From contig CATQJL010000223.1 in the NCBI GenBank assembly GCA_958299035.1, positions 69,857,006 through 69,921,005 of the forward strand: a stretch of 64,000 nt of DNA, read 5' to 3'. Shown here one piece after another: positions 56,030-64,000 of the stretch. How positions within the stretch are numbered: the first letter of the stretch is position 1; each line of letters begins with the position of its first letter. Below the pieces are notes generated by a model. It ran no database searches, had not been told where the DNA came from, and was given only the letters and a program-made list of their open reading frames with translations. A program made the position numbers and the translations under genes. This stretch comes from Cylicocyclus nassatus (taxonomy: Eukaryota > Nematoda > Chromadorea > Rhabditida > Strongylidae).

Positions 56030-58772
56030 TAATATCTATCCTAGATTTACGGTACAAGACGCACCTTTTCCATTACTTTGAACATGCAGTTCGACAGCAC
56101 CATTGTGCCTAATGAAATGGTCCGTCCTTCTCTCATACAATTCTTCTAGGTAATTAGCAGCACGGTAGAGGGTCCTTTGGTCGCGAAATTTTGTGATCTG
56201 TTCAGGCTAGTTGACTTTGAAAAAAGGTCTTGTACAAATGAAATTAGATCAATAATCGGGCGTCAGTGGCTGAGTTGTATCCAAATCTTCAAAGGCTTAT
56301 ATTTCTTTTGCCCTCTCCCACTTTAGAGGCAATTAAATGCTCGCAGTGCAAGTGAGTTTGATAAGTAATTTGTAGATGTTTATCTTATGTTGACTAATTC
56401 TAACACATTCCAAGATTCCATATCGTATCATCCTTCCACCGGAAAACCTTAAAGATTTGTGGTCAACCAGTAGATTGCTTTTTTATTGCATGACTTGCTA
56501 TACATCGACATTGTCTTATTCAAAGTAGAAAAAACTGTTCATGTTCGAAAAGCTGTGTCGCCCCATATGAACCTGAGCCTGTTTTTCGCACAATGCAGGC
56601 CACAGGACAGACCTCCAAGAACAAATGATTCTCATAGAAATATTTATCTTCTTGAAGCTCTTCAGACATTCCTTGTCAAGTGAGACGTGCAGGGATAAAC
56701 CATTCAAATGCATGGTTTCACATACGTAAAGAAAGAATGGTTTGGGTTTTTTATTGGATTTCGAGCGTATCGATGATGATTGATGACTGTTGTTCTCACA
56801 CCGAGATCAAATCACAGAGCAGCTCGTCAATCCTTTGTTGTGTGGCCACGTTGCATGAGGCATTCATCCTAAAGCGTCTTCGATGAGTTAATGAAAAATT
56901 TGAACAACATCATATTTACGTTTTTCTGTGCAAAGCAACTAAGAACCGACTAAACTGTTGTACCACAACTTACATATGTTAGGTTGTCGCTTAGGTAAAT
57001 TTCTTTTCTAAATATGAAATTCGAGCTGTCTTAGCTTTTCTAGTAGATTTGAAACCTCTTTCGGTAGAGCAGACCAAGCTCTGCAAAATGGCCATCAAGA
57101 GTCCGCCTATCAAAATCAAAAAGAACCTTGTCACCTGAAATTTGAATTTTTGCTTAGAAAACCCATGGATCTCTAAATTGGTCATTATGCAGTAAGCACA
57201 TAGACTCAGATATGCCTTTGTCAAATTTTTCCGCGCATAGAAAGCGAGGAAAAGATAGTTTAAATCTCTAACTGTCATTATATACTAAACCTTTGCCAAG
57301 TATGATCTCCAGCCTTATCCTGTAGGTGCCCTTATGGTCGAGAAATGCCAAGCTTTACTGGTAGGACCCGAAAGTGTGGCATTGTGGCAGTTTCGGGCCA
57401 TCTTTGTTTCTTAAATTTAAGCTCCGGAAAAATCCAACAAAAGCATTTTTATGTACTACTATGTGTCTATTATAAAAAGAGCAAGTTGAAAGTTCATGGG
57501 AATTATTTGGAAGGAGATCCTATCTTATGGGTAGCTGAAAAACTTAGATTTTTGGCTCCAAATTTAACCTGGATTACGACCTAGATGGATTCTCAATAGT
57601 TTCTTGTAGAGCTTGTTCCGCTCTATCAAATGATGACCTAAGTCAGGAAAACAAAAACAGCTCAAATTATTTGAAAATGAAATTTACTTTTTAGACAACC
57701 TATAACTTGTACTGAGAGCAGTCAAAAACTGTGAGCCGCTCAAACGGGTAATTATATGACTAAAAAAGATGCGAGAAGTTTGTGTCAAAGAATTGCAAGT
57801 TTATAATCCTTTCAGCCTTAAAGATCCTCTCTTCAGAAAAAGTTTATCTTGGAAGAAGACAGCGTTCGTGAAGCGCCGTTTTATGCTGAACTGGCACAGC
57901 ACTACATCCTCTCCAACAGTGTAACTATCGTAAAAGCTGGAAATTACCTGAAAGCATTCCAGGAGAGTCTGTGGTCAGCTTTTATCGGTGTGTCCTCCTG
58001 GTTTAGATTTTATTGTTTATGTAATGTTTCCGCCGTCAGCTAATTTCGAGAGTGAAATTAAAAGCTAATTAGTGCAATAAAGATTTCCTCCTCTAAATTT
58101 AGAATACCTACGAATAATAGAGCTGAACTGTGGCGTGCGTGATTTTGACACAAAAATTGCTCTAACACAGAAACTGTGCGCGCCAAAACAAGTTCTTCTA
58201 AAAACCGAGTTACACAGCTAGGCCAACAACTATTAGGATGATGCACAATTCTTGTACTGAAAAATAGAAAAAAGATCAAAAATGCCTAAGCAAGCTAGTC
58301 AATCAATCCACAGAATATGCTCTCTGTTGTGCATATAAAAGTAGTAATTTATGAGCATTTTGGAAAGTCAATACGAAACAAATTTAATAAGTCAGTCTTG
58401 AAAAATAAAATTTTGTAACTATTCACAGAAACCTTCAATTCCTACCAACTTCTCTTGATCTAAAGAATGTGCCATAAAACCAAGCCAAAAATAAATTCGA
58501 ATTTCAGTAGACATTTCAGCAATTCTATTGAGCAAAAGTCAAAACACTTTTTGGGTTTTTTCTTGATCAACATATATCGTTGTCATATGTCCTCAAAGAA
58601 TTTTGACTCAAGCACTTGCAGAAAGCCCAAATTTATCTCTCTATTGTGCATCAAACCAAACAAATTCTTTGAAGCTGAAGGAAGCAACAGAATTTCAAAA
58701 ATTTGGTGCAAGAATTATGCATCACTTAGCAGTTCGTTTCTTGATGTAACCGCAACCACCTTACAACGTATA

Positions 58773-59276
58773 TCTTATATATAAAGCTGAATGTCTGTTT
58801 GTCTGTCTGTCTGTCTGTATGTCTGTCTGTCTGTCTGTCTGTCTGTATGTCTGTCTGTACGTATGTTCCGAATAGAAAATTCCATTTCTGAACCGATCCG
58901 GACCAAACTTGGCATACATACACTACGGGCCCCGGCGGGTGTCATAGGCTACTTTTCTTCATCGATCGATATCGATTTTATCGATTTTTTGCAAAACTTG
59001 AGCTACGGGGCTGGGAGTTGGCACAGGGGGGTAATCGAGCATGCTGATCACCCCCTTGGGGGTGATCAGCATGCTCGATTACACCCCTCTGCCAAATTTC
59101 AGCCCCCTAGCTCAAATTTTGCAAAATAACGATAAAATCAACATCGATCGATAACGAAAAGTGGACTGTGACACCCGTCGGGGCCCGAAGTGTATGTATG
59201 CCAAGTTTGGTCCGGATCGGTTAAGAAATGGAATTTTCTATTCGGAACATACGGCGGAGCCGGGTAAGCCAGCTAG
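58773..59276 (+). mobile_element. Helitron H2 (H1 family) with confirmed insertion site
   Basis: Begins TCTTATATATAAAGCTGAAT and ends GGTAAGCCAGCTAG, lying exactly between A58772 and T59277 with no target duplication. The empty site in the sister segment (48291-48310) shows the same flanks joined. TC start, CTAG end and A/T insertion are the defining Helitron features. It carries a TCTG microsatellite at 58791-58857 and is otherwise one long inverted repeat. 504 bp, non-autonomous. Confidence 0.9.
58860..59253. repeat. 196-bp inverted arms, 2-base loop
   Basis: Arms 58860-59055 and 59058-59253 are near-perfect inverted copies with TT between them. The innermost 25 bp of each arm are perfect. 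Other family members (31986-33224) have only one arm-equivalent, so this copy arose by a snap-back event. Confidence 0.9.
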
Positions 59277-61130
59277 TAGTGCAATATACTAGCGACTGCT
59301 TGCACAAGTCAGCGTATTTGAGCAAACTGGCCTCGGAATCAATAACCTTACTTGTTTGTCCAGAATGTGCTGAAAGAGAGTCCGCATAAGCCTTGCCAAT
59401 AATGCTATAATTGCTAATACTATTCAATAGCGAGTGTTTGAGAAATTCATGATATAGAGATGTACTCCCGGCTCAAAAGAGGCAGTCGCTGTTGCCTGTT
59501 TGTTTCCTTTACCTTCTCATGTGTACGCCATCTCAAAATTCCTCTGTTTTTGCATCAGCTATAAGCTCACGGGCTGAGTCAAGAATTATCCACTAGTCAA
59601 AAATAGATAGCCGCTACCTTGACTTTCAGGCTGGTTTCAAAAGGACAATGTCATCAAAAACATCCAGATCACAATTTAGCAAATATTTGCAGAATTACCA
59701 GCTATGCATTTATGTCAAACCTATGGTCACCGAGATGTTTTTTATTTGAATATTGAACACGACGATGGCATTCACTTAATATATCCCAATCAATCAATTT
59801 TCCATGGGTAGTCATCGATTTACTGCTATCTCAAAAATAGGCGGAATTTCCTGTAGGAAATCTCAAGGACGAAGTTTGTTTTTGCTTTAGGGCAAATTTT
59901 CTTTCAGTTTCTGATTCGGATTGTAATGATTCTCTACCAAATGTAAGACCTCAACTTGATAGTTTTTCTTTGATACTTTGAGCTTTTTTCTCTATTTGAG
60001 CAATGTTATTTTGAAATTTATCTGCAATCATAGGGAGTAAAAATTCCTCTGCATGTTACAAAATCTTCTTTTCTCAGCTTTGTTACAGGTTTTGCTCATT
60101 GAACTCATTTTGTTATCATTTTACAGCTTCATCAGGTAGGGTTGGACAACACTTCTTAATGATATGAAGTTTCTTTTGCTGACGCGTTCCTTCCCCCCTT
60201 TTTGTTCCCAGATTCCTGCGGATCCCGACCGGCTCATTATACATTCTGTATTTGTGAGTCAGTATCGATAAAGATTTGGTTGTTGGAAAGGGAAGGGCTT
60301 TAAAAAATATTCATCTTTTGATAAACTCAGTGAAAACGTTATAAATTTGTAATGAGGTTCCTATTATGGCACTGCAAAGCATGTTTTCGTTAGGACAAAT
60401 GGAATGTGAAGATTGCGAGCTTTTTTGATAAACCACAGTCTGCAAACAACTTTCCATCGAAAATTTTGATATCCTAAGATTCACTTATGTCTAACACATT
60501 ATAGCCATAGTAAGTAGAATCTTGGTAAAACCTTACAAATTTTCTATTGAATTTGTGAGAGGAGTACATTTCGAATTTAATTTCGATTCAAAGTAATAGG
60601 GCCACAAACATTTCTTAGTGTACGTGCTTTGATCAACTGTTACATAGTTCATTTACTTCCAACAATTCTGCACATAATGTCCGCAGATGGCTTCAGTCCT
60701 TGATGTTAGTGTCCGTTGTTCAAAATAAAGAATGAGAGACTTCCTCAGGCGATTATTTGCAGCATAGAATTGCTTATTTACGAATATCACTTTTTGAATT
60801 ACGAGATGCGGCTGGAGCTGATATTTGTGTACCATATGAGAATTGGTAATGCTGCTCTCAAGCTACATTTTTGCTCTAAACATTATTCATGAAATTTCTT
60901 TTTGAAGAGTTGGATGACAAGCGCTCAGGAGTTCGGACTGTAAATGTATTATGGAAAACATACATTTGAGTCTATCTCAAGTATAAGTCAAATTGCTCTG
61001 CTCTCTTGTGAGACGAGCTTCGTACAAAATGCATTAGGCGTGTGCATTTTTAAATATCGACTTGAAGGATCACCCTGGCTAAGTTTTTTTAAACTTCACA
61101 ACTTTACCGTCTAATTTCAGAACTGCAGCT

Positions 61131-61310
61131 ATGTTCATAAAACTTGTTGCTTTATCTTCAACCTTTATCGCAGAGAGTGAGATAATAGGCAAAGAATTGA
61201 CAGAGGACGATGAACTTCTTGGAAGAGATTACGTGCCATCTTACCCGCTTTCATTGGATGAGATAAGAAAGCTGGTTTGTGCAGCTGTATTTACTAGTTC
61301 CTCAAAGTAA
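61131..61310 (+). CDS. Putative small secreted protein, 59 aa (duplication copy 2)
   Basis: An open frame from ATG 61131 to TAA 61308-61310. A consensus 3' splice site CTAATTTCAG ends at 61120, ten bases upstream, as expected for a cis- or trans-splice acceptor just before a start codon. Residues 1-16 (MFIKLVALSSTFIAES) look like a short signal peptide. The mature part is acidic (KELTEDDELLGRDYVPSYP) with one Cys. A possible 5' donor (CTG|GTTTGT at 61275) could splice to downstream sequence with TSSHGTCCLLNQLQ or to a Lys-rich tail, so the true C-terminus is uncertain. Copy 1 (50147) keeps much of the peptide but is frameshifted. No known family. Confidence 0.4.
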   Translation: MFIKLVALSSTFIAESEIIGKELTEDDELLGRDYVPSYPLSLDEIRKLVCAAVFTSSSK

Positions 61311-61490
61311 CCTTGATTGTTAAGTGCGGTTTTTGCAAGAAAAAACCTACATCTTCTCATGGAACTTGCTGCTTACTAAATCAACTGCAAAAAATTGCAT
61401 TGCGAGAGGTTTGACAAATCTTCAAAATCCAAGCGCCATGGCAAGAATAAGAAAACAAAGAAGACAAGCAAGAAAGGGAAAGGGAGTCAT

Positions 61491-62479
61491 CTTCAAATAC
61501 TGCACCAGAGTGAAATACTCATTTTCGAACATGACTAACTTTGTTTCTAAGGTGAATGAGCTACCTCAATTTTTACTTAATACAGAATGCTACTCTATTG
61601 CCCATTTCAGAGATCCCGTTCTAAATGACCTCCAAACTATGGAAGTGAAACAAGCAAAATCTCATTAGTCTCTTTTTCGCTTTCAGTGGCTTTGATTTCA
61701 CAAGCTATTATTTAGAGCAAAGAAGACGAATCAGGCTCAAATCACTGTTTCAAAACCACGGGATTTAAGCTATTGTTTTCATAGAATAATGTTCGCAAAA
61801 AGTGTTTCTGTGACAAGTTAATGGGGTTTGGCACAACCACCATTAATTCACCTATAAAAGAATTTTTAGAAATTAATACACACATTTCAATAACTAAATT
61901 TTCCCGTAGTTTTCACAGGAGTGCTTTGAGCCTAATTTACCTTCTTTGCGCTAAGTAACAGTTTGTGGATTAAGCCATTAAAAGCGAGAATGGCTTGTTT
62001 CTATTTCCATAATTTGGAGGTCTTTTAAAGCGGGATTTCTATGGTGGGCAAGGAAGGAGTTGTATTTGTATTGATCTTTATATTCAGTGCTAGAAGAGGT
62101 AGCTAATTTACCTTCAGAATAAAATAGTCAATTCATGTTCGAAAATGACCATTTCACTCAGGTGGCCCAATATTTGAAAATTTCAAAACTCGCTCGAACT
62201 TGGTCCATCGGGAGTGTCTGACATGCTAATTATGAATACACTACTCATTAAGCTTTAGGAGCTTTATGTTGTGCCTATCTTAGGTATGCATTGGTTCACA
62301 AGGCTTATCGAAGCATCATTAAGAGGTAGGGGGGGGGGGGAAGTAGTCGTACCTAGTGATCGTGTGCCACATCGAAAGCTAGCAGTATCAGTGACAGTAC
62401 TTCCGCAAATTCAATGTAATGCCACTAGGGTCGTATAAATTTTTTCTCCTTCATGTCAATTATCGTATTCTGTATTACC
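61491..62479. other. Unassigned stretch
   Basis: No supported gene. An 11-base G run lies near 62330. Confidence 0.45.
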
Positions 62480-63030
62480 CTGATTTTACGAGTATAGGAC
62501 GCGCCTTTTCGATTTTTTAAGCGAACCCGCTCAAGCGCCTGGCTTCAATTCGGAAAACGAGTTCTATGCCGTATGATACTCTTAGGCAATATGCAGCACT
62601 GTATACTACAGCTTTTGGTCGCGAAGTCCTTCAACGTCTTTGCGCTACTCGATTTTAGAAAAATTCCCGCGTCCTCTAGTGAAATTAAGGTAGTTTTTTA
62701 GAGTTTTGGTACACAAAGCTCAGCGTTCAATTTTATTCTACTTTTTGATCTATTCAATGAAAGGCGACAGTTTATTGGAGTGAACTTTGACAGTATCAAA
62801 GTGGACGAGTAGATCAAAACGTATGAAAGCGGAAATCTGAACAGCCTTTACTCTTTGTGCATGTACAACGTATTGCACTTTATGATTTTCGGCAAAGCTC
62901 ATATCGAAATATTGAGTTTTGATCACGGTTCAAGGCCATTTATTCAACGATTTAGCAGGCTCTTCGGTGTTCGACTTGTTTCACAACCAAGAGCCTTGTG
63001 CACATGTTAGCAAACTTTTATATGAGCGAA
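62480..63030 (+). repeat. Diverged third copy of the duplicated segment's left end
   Basis: Matches 45310-45560 and 56045-56270 in order: ACGAGTATAGGACGCGCC, then GCAGCACTGTATAC..CTTTTGGTCGCGAAG, then GTGAAATTAAGG. Divergence is high and the right boundary is uncertain. Confidence 0.5.
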
Positions 63031-64000
63031 TTCCGCTAAGGTTGTAGAAAGACAATAAAAATTTTAAGAAATGGAAAACAAAATTGGCTGAGATTTGGTT
63101 TTGTTCTGTACAAAAATCACTGCATTTCTACCTTATAACAATTTCGAGAAAAAGGGAGGTAAGGAAGTTTATCGCAACTTTCGAAAAGAGTTTTTCTGCT
63201 GTAACTTCATAAAAGGTGTATAAAATCGGTACGCAGTACTGTCAATCTGAGTTTCAGCCACATAATGATTCTCAAATGCCCGTCATTGCGCTATGCTACT
63301 TATTGCTGGCATAGCTTGACACTTTCTCTTCTATTATAGTTACCGTCTAACTACCAATGAGCATAATATGAAGAAATCACAGTGCTTGTAAAGAAACAAT
63401 TCTGTATACACACAATCTTTGCGAAATGAAGCATAGTTGGCCAGGAGTAATTCGCACAAGATTGCCTCAGTACTGTACATAGATTACCCAACGCTACTAC
63501 TCAATTTTACAAAACAGCTGCAATCTAAGCGTGAGGATCGGTTTCAGCTTGTTTTATTTTTGGTCGCAAAGCAAAACACTAAATTTGATAACGTCAAAAA
63601 TAGGGAGTCCAAGGATGTTGCAAAAAAATTTTTTTTAACTCATTTGTCTTTGAAAAACATCCATCACGCATCACGCCAATTAGATTAGGTGAACTGTCAC
63701 AAAATTCGCTTCATTATACATTAGAGAGTTGTTCTTGAAAGGAGGTTATGTTGAATTTCTATGCCCATTTTTCTCCAAACGGCGGACATCACTTAGAATG
63801 CTGCTTAAAAGTGCTTACGCACTATTTTCATGAATTCATAGCTTTTGCTATACAGCTTTGCACACATCCGATATATTATTTTTGTACGAGAACCTGCGCT
63901 TGAAAGTGTGTTGAATTAGCTCATTTACGTGCTTATCGCAGAGACAAGTACGGCAAAAATGACATTCCTGAAATTCAAGTTCCTTTATTTCCGGTTGCCT
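63031..64000. other. Unassigned right end
   Basis: No supported feature. The 83-codon frame at 63437-63688 has no recognisable motif. Confidence 0.45.

Larger units (their letters stand above)
56030..61490 (+). repeat. Segmental duplication, copy 2
   Basis: Direct copy of 45292-50600 without Helitron H4 and the small MITE, but with Helitron H2 at 58773-59276 and extra blocks at about 56975-57680 and 58240-58715. Divergence is well above that of the gypsy LTRs, so the duplication is much older than the gypsy insertion. Confidence 0.8.

Overview
The window looks like gene-poor, repeat-dominated DNA from an animal nuclear genome. It is AT-rich (roughly 60% or more by eye), has no bacterial-style operons, and carries animal-type mobile elements: a Ty3/gypsy retrotransposon, Penelope-like elements (PLEs) with a GIY-YIG endonuclease, mariner, piggyBac and Harbinger derivatives, and Helitrons. 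The gypsy polyprotein resembles the Mag-like group common in nematodes, and TTTCAG-type 3' splice sites are seen, so a nematode or similar invertebrate is my guess. This is inference only. No rRNA, convincing tRNA or conserved housekeeping gene was found.

Layout. 1-7.8 kb: TTAA-flanked (piggyBac-type) MITEs, foldback elements and unassigned AT-rich DNA. 7.8-14.1 kb: two copies of a roughly 2.1-kb composite TA-flanked element, both lying in or next to the decayed 3' half of a Penelope-like element (PLE2). 14.1-18.4 kb: a mariner-type relic, a dispersed repeat and a long foldback. 18.44-23.35 kb: a complete, young, intact Ty3/gypsy element with one 1396-residue Gag-Pol frame, 218-bp LTRs and a 5-bp target duplication. 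23.5-38.1 kb: a very large nested palindrome (arms about 26.5-31.7 and 33.7-38.1 kb) made of mariner elements, TTAA MITEs and Helitrons. 38.4-39.1 kb: a broken, unidentified coding region on the minus strand. 40.2-45.3 kb: a second Penelope-like element (PLE1) broken by three stacked Helitrons, a mariner-like element and a Harbinger-type MITE, followed by a good candidate type I hammerhead ribozyme. 45.3-50.6 and 56.0-61.5 kb: a direct segmental duplication that carries a small putative secreted-protein gene. One copy received a Helitron with about 140 TCTG repeats, the other a different Helitron whose empty site is preserved in the sister copy. A third diverged copy of the start of this segment lies near 62.5 kb.

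The autonomous elements (gypsy, PLEs) encode their own replication proteins. All the other elements are non-autonomous and must depend on proteins encoded elsewhere. Nested insertions give relative ages: the PLEs are old, the composite, Helitron, mariner and Harbinger insertions are younger, and the gypsy element is very recent. The most informative items are the hammerhead at the PLE1 terminus, the filled/empty Helitron site pair, the 196-bp near-perfect hairpin inside that Helitron, the giant palindrome, and the composite element that landed twice 87 bp apart in PLE2.
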